16,999 nucleotides of DNA from Palsa-1233 sp031367105 (GCA_031367105.1 JANLPG010000051.1:1-16999), one strand, 5' to 3'; shown: positions 1 to 8,141, counted from the stretch's first letter. A program made the numbers and translations. Notes: generated by a model not told the origin, from the letters alone.

Positions 1-408
1 CTTCGCAACCAGCTGGAATTTGCCAAGCAGCGCTGCAATGTGGGGCCGGGGGTGGAACTGGCGCCGTCGCGGCCAGACTCACTCCGGAGCAAGCCGGTGG
101 TCGAGCCCGCGCCGCATCGGCCGGATTCGCTGCGGATGAAAACCGACAACGCTCGCCCCCCCGCAACCAGTGCTCCCAGCACCGGTCCGTGGCGCATTCA
201 AGTCGCGGCCATCAGCGACAGGGCGGCGATCCGCCGCGCAATCCAGAAAATCGAGCAGGCCGGTTTCAAGGCCTATCAAGTCGCGGGACCCCGCGGACTC
301 ATCAAGGTACAGGCAGGTCCGTTCAAGAGTCGCGAAGCCGCCGCCGCGAAGGTGAAGACACTGAAAACGACACTCGGCGGGGCGCCGTTTGTCGTGCGAG
401 TTCCGTAA
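1..408 (+). CDS. SPOR-domain protein, C-terminal part only
   Basis: The reading frame is open to the left edge, so the true start lies outside the window and only the last 135 residues are visible. A Pro/Arg/Ser-rich linker contains two near copies of an 11-residue unit (ELAPSRPDSLR and EPAPHRPDSLR). It is followed by a roughly 75-residue SPOR domain (WRIQVAAISDRAAIRRAIQK through VQAGPFKSREAA to FVVRVP at the C-terminus). SPOR domains bind denuded septal peptidoglycan, so the protein probably acts in the periplasm or outer membrane at division sites. The missing N-terminal part could be a catalytic domain or a lipoprotein anchor, and I cannot tell which. It ends 8 nt before mutS, which suggests co-transcription. 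The SPOR call is fairly secure; the full product is unknown. Confidence 0.75.
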   Translation, partial: LRNQLEFAKQRCNVGPGVELAPSRPDSLRSKPVVEPAPHRPDSLRMKTDNARPPATSAPSTGPWRIQVAAISDRAAIRRAIQKIEQAGFKAYQVAGPRGLIKVQAGPFKSREAAAAKVKTLKTTLGGAPFVVRVP

Positions 409-416
409 CAAGTCGC

Positions 417-3026
417 GTGTCCGAACCCGCCGCTACGCCGCTCCTCGCCCAGTATCGGGAGATCAAGTCGCGTCACCCTGACGCGATCCTCTTCTTCCGG
501 ATGGGCGACTTCTACGAGATGTTCTACGAGGACGCGCAGGTCGCCGCGCGCGCGCTGAACATCACGCTGACCGCCCGCGGCGACGGCGTTCCGCTCGCGG
601 GGGTCCCGGTCAAGTCCGCCGCTGGCTATCTCCGGCAGTTCGTCGCACAGGGTTTCCGCGTCGCGATCTGTGAGCAAGTGGAGGACCCCAGGCTCGCCAA
701 GGGGATTGTCAAGCGCGCCGTGGTCGAGACCGTCACTCCCGGCGCCTTCCTCGACGAAGACTGGACTCCTGGCTCCCGCAACAACTGGCTGGTCGCGGTG
801 ACCGCTGGCGAAGCCTCCTGCGGCGTGGCGGCCCTCGATCTTTCGACCGGAGAGTTTCTGCTCGAGACCGTCGCCGCCGACGGGCTCGCCGAGGCGCTCG
901 GCCGGCTCGCACCCGCCGAAGTGATTGTGCCGAAGGAGAGCGACGTCCCGCTCGAAGAGGGCGTCTTGCGCACGCCGCGCGAGCGCTGGGAGTTCGATGC
1001 CGGCCTCGCCGCCGAAGAACTCGCCCGCCGGCTCAACCTCGCTTCGCTCGACGGCCTCGGCCTCTCTCCCGACGATGCACCGGCGGTGGGTGCGGCCGGT
1101 GCACTGCTCCGCTATGTGGTCGAGTTGCAGCCGCAGGGCTTGCCGCAACTCGGCCGCCCCACGGTCCGGCGCAGCGACGACCTCTGCTGGCTCGACGAGA
1201 TGACGCGGCGCAACCTCGAACTGGTGGAGCCGCTCCGCGCCGGCACCAAAGGCGTCACGCTGGTGGAGACCCTTGACCGGACGATGACGTCGATGGGCGC
1301 ACGGCTGCTGCGCCAGTGGGTGCTCTCGCCGCTCCGCGACCCCGGAAAAATCAACGACCGACTCGATGCCGTCGGCACGCTGGTCGCCGCCGGCAGGCTC
1401 CGCGCGGAGTTGCGAACGGCCCTCGACGGCGTGCGCGATGTCGAGCGCCTCGCGGCTCGCGCCGCATCCGGCCGCGCCAACCCGCGCGAACTTGGTGGGT
1501 TGCGGGATTCCTTCATCAAGCTTCCGGCCGTCCTCGCGACCGTCCGCGAATTGGCTGGCGAAAACCCTCCAGCCCTGATCGCGCATATCGAAGCCAGGCT
1601 CGACGTACTCAGCGACCTGGCGGGCACGCTCTCCGCGGCATTGGTTGAACGCCCACCGATCGCCATCACCGATGGCGGCGTGATCGCCCCGGGCTACGAC
1701 GTCGAGCTCGACGCTCTGCGCGATCTGCGGGACAACGGGAAGCAGTCACTCGCCAGCATCCAGCAGCGGGAGCGGGATCGTACCGGGATTTCGTCGCTCA
1801 AGGTCTCGTTCAACCGGGTCTTCGGCTACTACATCGAGATCACCAACGCCAACGCCGCCAACGTCCCCGCCGACTACGAACGCCGGCAAACGCTGACCAA
1901 TGCCGAGCGCTATGTCACCCCCGAACTCAAGGATTACGAGGCCAAGGTCCTCGGCGCCGAGGAACGGATCGCCCAGCGCGAGGGGGCCCGCTTCAGCGAG
2001 CTGCGCGATCTGGTGGGGGGGGCGATCACCCGGATCCAGGAGACCGCCCGGCTCCTCGCCCGGCTCGATGTGCTCGCCTCCCTCGCCGAGACGGCGGTCG
2101 TGGAGCGCTATGCCCGGCCGGTGGTCCACGACGGCTACGAGCTCACCCTGATCGGGAGCCGCCATCCGGTGATCGAGCGGATGATGGCCCGGGAGCGCTT
2201 CGTCCCCAACGACGTCCATTTCGATGAAGCCGCCAGGGTCCTGCTGGTCACCGGCCCCAATATGGCCGGCAAGAGCACCATCCTCCGGCAGATCGGCCTC
2301 AACGTCCTGATGGCGCAGCTGGGAAGTTTCGTGCCGGCCGAGTCGGCCAGTATCGGGGTCGCCGACCGACTCTTCACCCGGGTCGGTGCAAGCGATAACC
2401 TCGCCCGCGGGCAATCGACCTTTATGGTCGAGATGAGCGAAACCTCAGCCATCCTTCACAACGCCACCTCCAGGTCCCTGGTCCTGCTCGATGAGATCGG
2501 GCGAGGAACCAGCACCTACGACGGCGTCGCCATCGCCTGGGCGGTCAGCGAACACCTCCACGATCGGATCGGTTGCCGGACGATGTTCGCGACGCACTAC
2601 CACGAGCTGATGCAGCTTCCCGAGAAGCTCGCCCACGCCCGTAACCTCAACGTTGCCGTCCGGGAGTCAGGACACGGAATCGTCTTCCTCCACCGCCTCG
2701 AGGCGGGAGGGACCGACCGTTCGTACGGCATCCACGTCGCCCAACTCGCCGGCCTGCCCGGCTCGGTCGTCGACCGCGCCAAGGAAGTCCTCAGCACCCT
2801 GGAAACCGGCCACCGAGTCGTCCCGGGCGAGCCGCCGAAAGCGCCTGATCCCACCCAGCCGTCGCTCTTCGACCCGGGCCCCGAGCGAGGCGTGGGGCCC
2901 TCTTCCGAGCAACGCCGGGACGCGGCGATGGCGGCCCAGCTCAGAGCCCTCGATCCCAATGCGCTCACCCCGATCCAGGCGCTTCAGGAGCTCGCCAGAT
3001 TGCGTGACGCGCTCGAAGATTCCTAG
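417..3026 (+). CDS. mutS: DNA mismatch repair protein MutS
   Basis: MutS recognises mismatches and small loops and starts post-replicative repair. I chose the GTG at 417 because homology to the family begins right after it; the frame stays open further upstream but only as overlap with the SPOR gene. This gives 869 residues, close to the 853 of E. coli. Visible motifs are the mismatch-reading Phe-X-Glu (F32-Y33-E34 in GDFYEMF), the Walker A loop GPNMAGKST at 613-621, the STFMVEMSET signature loop and the Walker B LLDEIGRGTSTYDG with D692/E693. A short C-terminal motif, QPSLF at 814-818, fits the beta-clamp binding consensus. No clear Shine-Dalgarno precedes the GTG, so translation may be coupled to the gene upstream. 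No mutL is visible here. The family call is very secure; the start is likely but unproven. Confidence 0.97.
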   Translation: MSEPAATPLLAQYREIKSRHPDAILFFRMGDFYEMFYEDAQVAARALNITLTARGDGVPLAGVPVKSAAGYLRQFVAQGFRVAICEQVEDPRLAKGIVKRAVVETVTPGAFLDEDWTPGSRNNWLVAVTAGEASCGVAALDLSTGEFLLETVAADGLAEALGRLAPAEVIVPKESDVPLEEGVLRTPRERWEFDAGLAAEELARRLNLASLDGLGLSPDDAPAVGAAGALLRYVVELQPQGLPQLGRPTVRRSDDLCWLDEMTRRNLELVEPLRAGTKGVTLVETLDRTMTSMGARLLRQWVLSPLRDPGKINDRLDAVGTLVAAGRLRAELRTALDGVRDVERLAARAASGRANPRELGGLRDSFIKLPAVLATVRELAGENPPALIAHIEARLDVLSDLAGTLSAALVERPPIAITDGGVIAPGYDVELDALRDLRDNGKQSLASIQQRERDRTGISSLKVSFNRVFGYYIEITNANAANVPADYERRQTLTNAERYVTPELKDYEAKVLGAEERIAQREGARFSELRDLVGGAITRIQETARLLARLDVLASLAETAVVERYARPVVHDGYELTLIGSRHPVIERMMARERFVPNDVHFDEAARVLLVTGPNMAGKSTILRQIGLNVLMAQLGSFVPAESASIGVADRLFTRVGASDNLARGQSTFMVEMSETSAILHNATSRSLVLLDEIGRGTSTYDGVAIAWAVSEHLHDRIGCRTMFATHYHELMQLPEKLAHARNLNVAVRESGHGIVFLHRLEAGGTDRSYGIHVAQLAGLPGSVVDRAKEVLSTLETGHRVVPGEPPKAPDPTQPSLFDPGPERGVGPSSEQRRDAAMAAQLRALDPNALTPIQALQELARLRDALEDS

Positions 3027-3037
3027 GTAATACATCG

Positions 3038-3066
3038 TTGCAGTAATCCCCAAAAGACGTTATGGT
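3038..3066 (+). promoter_or_regulatory. Possible sigma-70-like promoter for the CGNR gene
   Basis: TTGCAG (3038-3043) and TATGGT (3061-3066) are separated by 17 nt. The -35 match is weak (3 of 6) and the -10 match moderate (4 of 6). The -10 hexamer ends 6 nt before the GTG start at 3073, so transcription would begin at about the start codon. The half-sites GTAATC (3043-3048) and GATTAC (3067-3072) form an inverted repeat flanking the -10, a possible operator. GGTGAT at 3064-3069 could instead act as a Shine-Dalgarno sequence, which would argue for a start site further upstream. Confidence 0.35.
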
Positions 3067-3072
3067 GATTAC

Positions 3073-3555
3073 GTGCCTAGCGCTGCCGGAGTCCTCTGTC
3101 TCGACTTTATCCACCTCGCCGGCAGCGCCGAGGAGTTCCTCGAGTGCGGCCCCCTCGCACCGCGAGCCCAGCTGGAAATTCGCCGGTTCCGGAGTGCGCT
3201 CCAGCGCTTGCTCGACGCCGAGGCGCGTGGGGTCGGTGCCAGCGAAATCGACCTGGTGGCCCTCAATCGAATTCTCTCCCGGGCGGGCGGAAAACGCGGG
3301 CTTCGGCCCACAGTTCGGGGGTACGGCTGGGGCTGGTTGAGCGACGAGGTCGACGAGCTCCCTCGCCTCCTTTGGCCGATCGCCTGGTCGGCGGCCCGAC
3401 TGCTCGACTCCCCCGATCTTGTCCGGTTGAAGGGGTGCGATGGCTGTGGCCGACTCTTCCTCGACGGCTCCCGGAACCGGTCACGGCGGTGGTGCGACAA
3501 AGGGGGGTGTGGCAATCGAGCGAACGTCGCTCGTTTCCGTTCCCACAGACGCTGA
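3073..3555 (+). CDS. CGNR zinc-finger protein, putative transcriptional regulator
   Basis: This 160-residue protein starts at GTG 3073. The N-terminal part carries LCLDFIHL, the usual opening of the ABATE domain that accompanies this finger. The C-terminal 45 residues form a CGNR zinc finger: C122-x2-C125, then SRNRSRRWC with C141, then GCGNRANVARFR with C146. These four cysteines are the expected zinc ligands, and the Arg-rich flank suggests nucleic-acid binding. The family is usually annotated as stress- or antibiotic-related regulators on thin evidence, and the target is unknown. The protein is somewhat shorter than the roughly 190 residues common in the family. It stands alone, 46 nt after mutS and 80 nt before the next gene, and may have its own promoter. 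The domain call is secure and the regulatory role is inferred. Confidence 0.85.
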   Translation: MPSAAGVLCLDFIHLAGSAEEFLECGPLAPRAQLEIRRFRSALQRLLDAEARGVGASEIDLVALNRILSRAGGKRGLRPTVRGYGWGWLSDEVDELPRLLWPIAWSAARLLDSPDLVRLKGCDGCGRLFLDGSRNRSRRWCDKGGCGNRANVARFRSHRR

Positions 3556-3623
3556 CCATCGCCGAGAGGCAACACGACACCTCCCGACCCACGCCATCCC
3601 CGGTAGCCTCCCCAGATGCCGAT

Positions 3624-3629
3624 TAGGTT
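3624..3629 (+). promoter_or_regulatory. Possible -10 element ahead of the TonB-C lipoprotein operon
   Basis: TAGGTT fits TAnnnT and ends 6 nt before the ATG at 3636. The 80-nt gap upstream (3556-3635) holds no convincing -35 element or hairpin. AGG within this hexamer could also serve as a weak Shine-Dalgarno. The call rests mainly on the same spacing recurring upstream of two other genes in the window. Confidence 0.25.
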
Positions 3630-3635
3630 CCAGCT

Positions 3636-4025
3636 ATGACCCGTGTTTCTTCGTTCGTGCTCCTCGCCGTGCTCGCGACCGGGTGCAGCAAGAAGCCTCC
3701 GGCGGAAGCGCCGATCACCCCCGCCGTGCCCGTGCCTGGTCAACCGGAAATCGCTTACCCGGCCGACCTGTTCAATCGCCGGATCCAGGGCGAAGTGGTG
3801 CTCTACCTGATCGTCGATACCGCCGGCACTGTGATCCGTGACTCCACCCGGATCGCCACGTCGAGTGGTCAGGCGGCCTTCGACGCCGCCGCCCTCCAGG
3901 CGGCTCAGTCGCTTCGCTTCACCCCGGCACGCCAGGGTGACCGGCCGGTAGTGGCTCCGATCCAGGTACCGATCCGCTTCACGCTCCCCGATTCTCTCCT
4001 GAGCCCCAAGGACTCCATCCGATGA
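3636..4025 (+). CDS. Lipoprotein with a TonB C-terminal domain
   Basis: This 129-residue protein opens with a short lipoprotein signal peptide ending in the lipobox LATGC, which places the lipidated cysteine at residue 17. After a Pro/Ala linker (18-35), residues about 40-118 fit the TonB C-terminal fold: GQPEIAYPADLFNRRIQG, VVLYLIVDTAGTVIRDS, an alpha-helical FDAAALQAAQSLRFTPAR stretch and a final VPIRFTL strand. Classical TonB is anchored by a transmembrane helix and spans the periplasm with a Pro-rich rod; this protein is much shorter and lipid-anchored, so energy transduction to an outer-membrane receptor is doubtful. Its stop overlaps the next start (ATGA at 4022-4025), which implies translational coupling. 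It is the first gene of a probable five-gene operon. The domain call is good; the function is unknown. Confidence 0.8.
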   Translation: MTRVSSFVLLAVLATGCSKKPPAEAPITPAVPVPGQPEIAYPADLFNRRIQGEVVLYLIVDTAGTVIRDSTRIATSSGQAAFDAAALQAAQSLRFTPARQGDRPVVAPIQVPIRFTLPDSLLSPKDSIR

Positions 4026-5410
4026 CGTCGCCCCACCCGACGCCGTACGCCTCCGTCCTCGATACCGTCGGTCAGACCCCGCTCATTCGCCTGTCGCGGA
4101 TCGCCTCCGGACTACGGACGCCGATCTATGGCAAGGCGGAATACGCCAACCCGGGCGGGTCGGTGAAGGACCGGATCGGACTGGCGATCATCGAAGGGGC
4201 GGAAAAGTCGGGTGAGCTCAAGCCGGGCGGCACCATCGTCGAGGGCACCAGCGGCAACACCGGCGTCGGCCTCGCCATCGCCGCTGCCATCAAGGGCTAC
4301 CGCTGCATCTTCACGATGCCGGACAAGATGAGCCAGGAAAAGGTTCGCCTGCTGAAGGCGTACGGTGCCGAGGTGGTGATCACGCCGACCGCAGTACCGC
4401 CCGACCACCCTGAGAACTACGTGATGAAGGCGAAGCAGATCGTTCACGACACCCCGGGTGCGGTGCTCGCCAACCAGTTTTACAACCAGCTCAACCCCGA
4501 GGCACACTACGCCACCACCGGCCCAGAACTCTGGGCCCAGACCGGCGGCAAGATCACCCACTTCGTCGCCGGAGCCGGCACCGGCGGCACGGTGAGTGGC
4601 GCGGGCAAGTTCCTGAAAGAGCGGAACAGCAAGATTCGGGTGATCGCTGGCGACCCGGTTGGCTCGCTCTACACCAACTACCATCGCACCGGCACCCTCG
4701 GCACCGATGGCGCACCCTACAAGGTCGAGGGGATCGGCGGCGACAAGGCACCCACTGCGGTCTGGTGGGACCTCATCGATGAATTCCGGCAGGTCTCCGA
4801 CAGGGACGCGATGGCTACCGCCCGGCGAATGGCACGCGAGGAGGGGATTCTCGTCGGCGGCTCCGCCGGCCTCAACGTCTTCCTGGCGATGCAGCTGGCG
4901 CGGGAGCTTGACGACCCGGCGGCCTGCATCGTCACCATTCTTTGCGATACCGGCGAGCGTTACCTCTCCAAGCTGTTCAACGACGAGTGGATGCAGGAAA
5001 ATCAGCTCCTCGATACCCCCAAGCGCACCGTCAGCGACCTGCTGGCGCGGCGGACCGGCGGCGCTCCGCCGTTGGTGCAACTCACGCCGGCGGCTCAGGT
5101 CCGCCAGGCACTCAACTTGATGAGCACCTGGGATGTCTCGCAGCTCCCGGTCATCGAAAATGGTATCTGCATCGGCTCCCTCGCCGAGGCACACCTGATG
5201 ACCATCGCACTGGAACAGCCAGCGCTGCTCGATCGACCGGTGCGGGAAGTGATGGATGCCCCCTTCCCGACCGTCGAGACCACGCTGACCGTGGACCATC
5301 TGGCCCAGATGCTCACCCGCGAAACCCCTGCGGCCCTGGTGAGCGAGGGTGGTGCACTGGTCGGCATCGTGAGCCGGTACGACGTGTTGCAACTGATGAT
5401 CGGGCGATGA
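4022..5410 (+). CDS. cbs: Cystathionine beta-synthase type PLP enzyme with CBS domain pair
   Basis: This 462-residue fold-type II PLP enzyme probably joins serine and homocysteine to make cystathionine; O-acetylserine-dependent cysteine synthesis is the main alternative. K49 in GGSVKDR should carry the PLP Schiff base. T76-S77-G78-N79-T80 binds substrate and cofactor, and GTGGT at 186-190 cradles the phosphate. The segments YNQLNPEAHYATTGPELW and the later CDTGERYLSKLFNDEWM resemble cystathionine beta-synthases more than CysK. Residues about 335-460 form two CBS motifs (VSQLPVIENG and GIVSRYDVLQ), an adenosyl-ligand sensing module in this family. The N-terminal heme-binding segment of mammalian CBS is absent. 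The start ATG overlaps the upstream stop, and the end overlaps the ddl start. No cystathionine gamma-lyase gene is visible nearby. Confidence 0.88.
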   Translation: MTSPHPTPYASVLDTVGQTPLIRLSRIASGLRTPIYGKAEYANPGGSVKDRIGLAIIEGAEKSGELKPGGTIVEGTSGNTGVGLAIAAAIKGYRCIFTMPDKMSQEKVRLLKAYGAEVVITPTAVPPDHPENYVMKAKQIVHDTPGAVLANQFYNQLNPEAHYATTGPELWAQTGGKITHFVAGAGTGGTVSGAGKFLKERNSKIRVIAGDPVGSLYTNYHRTGTLGTDGAPYKVEGIGGDKAPTAVWWDLIDEFRQVSDRDAMATARRMAREEGILVGGSAGLNVFLAMQLARELDDPAACIVTILCDTGERYLSKLFNDEWMQENQLLDTPKRTVSDLLARRTGGAPPLVQLTPAAQVRQALNLMSTWDVSQLPVIENGICIGSLAEAHLMTIALEQPALLDRPVREVMDAPFPTVETTLTVDHLAQMLTRETPAALVSEGGALVGIVSRYDVLQLMIGR

Positions 5411-6417
5411 TGCGCGTCACCGTCCTCACCGGCGGCTCGTCCGCCGAACGCGAGGTCGCCCTCGCCTCCGCCGGCCAGGTGGTCGCTGCGCTTCGAGCGC
5501 GCGGTCACTCCGTCACCGTGGTCGACACCACCACCGGGCTGCTGGACGCCGAAGAGGAAGCACGCCTCCTCGCCGCCAAGGTAGGTGCCGAACCGCCGGA
5601 CGTGCAGGCGCTGGCCGCCCGCGAGCGCGGGGTCCTCTTGTCCGGCCTGCTGACACTCCCGGCCATCCGGGAAGCTGACGTGGTTTTTCTCGCGCTTCAC
5701 GGCGGCCGAGGCGAGGATGGCACCCTGCAACACCTGCTCGATGTGGCCGGAATTCGGTACACTGGCGCCGGTGCGCTCGGGAGCGGACTCGCGATGGACA
5801 AGGACGTCGCCAAGCGGCTCTTCCTCCAGGAGGGCGTTCCCACCGCCCCTTATTGTATGGCGCCCGCCACCGCCGATGAGGTGATGCAGAACCTCGGCTT
5901 CCCGGTGGTCGTCAAGCCAAGCAAGCAGGGTTCCACCGTCGGGCTGACCGTGGTCCGCGACCCCGCTTTGCTGGAGGCTGCCATCGTCGAGGCGGAACGC
6001 CACGATGATGAAGTGATGATCGAGGCCTTCGTCCCCGGGCGCGAATTGACCGTCGGGATCCTCGACAACGACGCCTTGGCGGTCGGGGAGATCATCCCCC
6101 AGCACGAACTGTTCGATTACGAGTGCAAGTACACCCCGGGGATGTCGGAAGAGATCTTCCCCGCCGATATTTCCGAGCCGGTGGCGTGGGAAGTGCAGCG
6201 ACTCGGCGTGGTGGCGCATCTGGCGCTGAAGCTGCGGGGCTACTCCCGCGTCGATTTTCGCCTGACGCCCACCGGCAAGCTCTACTGCCTGGAAGTGAAC
6301 ACCCTGCCGGGAATGACGGCGACCTCGCTGTTGCCGCAATCAGCGGCGGCGGCGGGAATCGACTTCCCCACGCTGTGTGAACGGATCTGTGAACTGGCAC
6401 TGCAGCCACCCCAGTAG
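5407..6417 (+). CDS. ddl: D-alanine--D-alanine ligase
   Basis: Ddl makes the D-Ala-D-Ala dipeptide for peptidoglycan precursors in the cytoplasm, using ATP. The 336-residue protein has the full ATP-grasp layout: GGSSAEREVALAS at 9-21 (Glu14 region), LHGGRGEDGTLQ at 97-108, YTGAG-SGLAMDK at 119-132, VVKPSKQGSTVG at 168-179, the omega-loop YECKY at 238-242, RVDF at 281-284 and EVNTLPGMT at 296-304. Tyrosine in the KY position of the omega loop fits D-Ala specificity rather than D-lactate, so vancomycin resistance is not indicated. Two tandem ATGs (5407 and 5410) overlap the upstream stop; I chose the first, but 5410 is equally possible. The gene sits between CBS and rhomboid in the same run. 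The identification is very secure. Confidence 0.95.
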   Translation: MMRVTVLTGGSSAEREVALASAGQVVAALRARGHSVTVVDTTTGLLDAEEEARLLAAKVGAEPPDVQALAARERGVLLSGLLTLPAIREADVVFLALHGGRGEDGTLQHLLDVAGIRYTGAGALGSGLAMDKDVAKRLFLQEGVPTAPYCMAPATADEVMQNLGFPVVVKPSKQGSTVGLTVVRDPALLEAAIVEAERHDDEVMIEAFVPGRELTVGILDNDALAVGEIIPQHELFDYECKYTPGMSEEIFPADISEPVAWEVQRLGVVAHLALKLRGYSRVDFRLTPTGKLYCLEVNTLPGMTATSLLPQSAAAAGIDFPTLCERICELALQPPQ

Positions 6418-6432
6418 CGCGGGACGCACCTG

Positions 6433-7299
6433 ATGAACGAGTCGCCGCTCAGCCGCATCACTCCCTGGGTTGGTCGCCTGCTGGCGATCAACGCCGTCGT
6501 GCTGTTGTTGCAGCAGACGTTGTTCACTTCCGACGCGATTACTGAAGCGCTGCGCTTCGATCCCGCCCAACAGTTCCACCAGCCGTGGACCTTTGTCACC
6601 TATATGTTTTTGCACGGCGGGCTGCTCCACCTGCTCGGCAACTCCCTGGCGCTCTTCGTCTTCGGACCCATTGTGGAGCGGCGGCTCGGATCGAACCGCT
6701 TCATTTTCTATTATCTCTACTGCGGCATTGGCGCCGCGGCGTTTTCGCTGGCACTCTGGTTCACCGGTTTTCTCCCCGTCCCCGCCTTCATCGGGGCGTC
6801 GGGCGCCATCCTCGGCGTTGCCTTCGCCTTCGCGAAATACCAGCCCGACGCCGAGTTGCTGATCTTCCCGCTTCCCTTCCCGATCAAGGCGAAGCGACTG
6901 CTCTGGTTGCTCGCCGGCCTTGATGTGCTCGGGGCCTTGCTCGGCAGCGACAACGTGGCGCACTTCGCCCACCTCGGCGGCCTCGGCGCCGGCTGGCTCT
7001 TCTTCGCGCTGCAGGGCATTGCCCAGCCGGCCGAAACACCGCGGCTTCCGATGATCCGACCCCGCATCCCGGTGCCCACCCGGGGCGAGGGGGGCAACGT
7101 CCAGCAGCAGCCGACGCTGCAACCCCGGAACGAACCGGTCAGCAGTGCGCCCGTGCCGGAACCGCCCGACTCGAACGAGGCCGCCGAAATCGATCGGGTG
7201 CTCGACAAGATCTCCGCCTTCGGGCTGGCGTCGCTCACCGCTGATGAGCGGCGCTTCCTCGACGGCGTGGCTGCGCGGCGGCGCGGGCAAGGCGACTGA
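6433..7299 (+). CDS. Rhomboid family intramembrane serine protease
   Basis: This 288-residue inner-membrane protein cleaves other membrane proteins within the bilayer. About six hydrophobic segments span residues 13-200. The hallmarks are HGGLLHLLGN at 61-70 (H66 and N70 of the oxyanion region), GASGAI with catalytic S123, and HFAHLGGLGAG with catalytic H180. A long Pro/Gln-rich cytosolic linker (about 200-248) leads to a small C-terminal helical module (EIDRVLDKISAFGLASLTAD at 250-269, ending ERRFLDGVAARRR). That module recurs on rhomboids of several phyla and has no assigned role that I know of. Spacing is 15 nt after ddl and 8 nt before the next gene, so it is probably co-transcribed. The substrate is unknown. 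Both catalytic residues are present, so it should be active. Confidence 0.93.
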   Translation: MNESPLSRITPWVGRLLAINAVVLLLQQTLFTSDAITEALRFDPAQQFHQPWTFVTYMFLHGGLLHLLGNSLALFVFGPIVERRLGSNRFIFYYLYCGIGAAAFSLALWFTGFLPVPAFIGASGAILGVAFAFAKYQPDAELLIFPLPFPIKAKRLLWLLAGLDVLGALLGSDNVAHFAHLGGLGAGWLFFALQGIAQPAETPRLPMIRPRIPVPTRGEGGNVQQQPTLQPRNEPVSSAPVPEPPDSNEAAEIDRVLDKISAFGLASLTADERRFLDGVAARRRGQGD

Positions 7300-7307
7300 A
7301 GCGGTGT

Positions 7308-8141
7308 ATGCCGCTGCTCGACCTCGTCTCGCCCTGGGCCGCCGCCGCTGACGCCCCCGATCCGACCGCCGCTCGCGCACGCTTCCGCACCCGCCACGCC
7401 CCGCTCCTCGAATCCCTCCGGCAACAGCGCGCACCGCACGACACCGACCTCGCACTCGCGACCGACGCGACCACGCTGCATCGACTGGCCGCCCGCGTTG
7501 CCGACGCCGAGTGGCAACAGCGGCTGCGCGACCTGACTGCGGCGGCCAGTGCCCTCGGCGCCGACACTGCTGCCCAGGTGGTTCTGCTTCCGGGGGACGA
7601 CAGCGGTGACCCCGGTGAACCGCTGCCGGGTTCGCGGCCGGTCGCGGCGCTCTTCGTGGAGCGCGGCGACGACAGCGCGCTGCAGGTAGCGCTGGCGCGG
7701 GCGCTCGCCGCGATCACCCGCTGGTCGGCAGCGGATTCCCTCAGCCCGGTGCGCGCCGCGCTCCGCCGACCGTGGGACCGCTGGGCCCTCGCCCGGGAGA
7801 TTCCCCTGCGCGAGTGGGCCTATGTCGAGGGATTGGGACTGCATCTCGCCGCCGCGCTGGCACCGACCCTGCCGCCCCACCAGTTACTGGGGATGTCGCG
7901 CGGGAGCTACCATCGCCTGCGTGAGCGGGACCGGATGCTTCGGACCCTGTTCGCGACCGACCTGGATGGTGTCGGCCTCGCGCTGGTGCTGCGCTGGCTC
8001 GCGCCCGGTGCTCCTCCCTCGGCGCGCACCGTGAAGGCGGTGGTGATCCCACCCCTCGCGGGACGCTACCTCGCCTGGCGGATGACCGAAGCGCGGGTGG
8101 CCCGGGTCGGCGTCGGCGAGGCACTGCGGCTGTCGGCGTGA
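7308..8141 (+). CDS. Unrecognised protein, peptidase-like fold without active site
   Basis: I do not recognise this 277-residue protein by name. It has no signal peptide and no clear membrane segment and is rich in Ala, Leu and Arg. The layout recalls predicted Zn-metallopeptidases of the DUF2268-like or gluzincin type. A helix at about 122-140 (SALQVALARALAAITRW) sits where HExxH would be. EGLGLHLAAALAP at 174-186 resembles the EGLAxxxS glutamate helix that supplies the third zinc ligand. AGRYLAWRMTEARVARVGVG at 251-270 resembles the C-terminal AGYxxGxRxVEA helix. The two zinc histidines are missing, so if the resemblance is real this is a pseudo-peptidase. It is the last gene of the probable operon, 8 nt after the rhomboid gene. 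The CDS is well supported by context and frame; the fold suggestion is a weak inference. Confidence 0.7.
   Translation: MPLLDLVSPWAAAADAPDPTAARARFRTRHAPLLESLRQQRAPHDTDLALATDATTLHRLAARVADAEWQQRLRDLTAAASALGADTAAQVVLLPGDDSGDPGEPLPGSRPVAALFVERGDDSALQVALARALAAITRWSAADSLSPVRAALRRPWDRWALAREIPLREWAYVEGLGLHLAAALAPTLPPHQLLGMSRGSYHRLRERDRMLRTLFATDLDGVGLALVLRWLAPGAPPSARTVKAVVIPPLAGRYLAWRMTEARVARVGVGEALRLSA

Noticed and set aside
189..416. Upstream extension of the mutS frame
   Set aside because: It overlaps the SPOR gene, whose domain is clear in the other frame; MutS similarity begins just after GTG 417.
276..1586. Long minus-strand open frame (436 codons) opposite mutS
   Set aside because: It mirrors the codon pattern of mutS in GC-rich DNA, shows no recognisable domain, and overlaps a certain gene.
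4112..5392. Long minus-strand open frame opposite the CBS gene
   Set aside because: Antisense shadow; low-complexity Gly/Ala/His/Arg composition and no motifs, while the plus strand has all catalytic motifs.
5960..6180. Vancomycin-resistance type D-Ala-D-Lac ligase
   Set aside because: The omega loop has tyrosine in the KY position and there are no vanH/vanX-like neighbours, so ordinary Ddl is the better reading.
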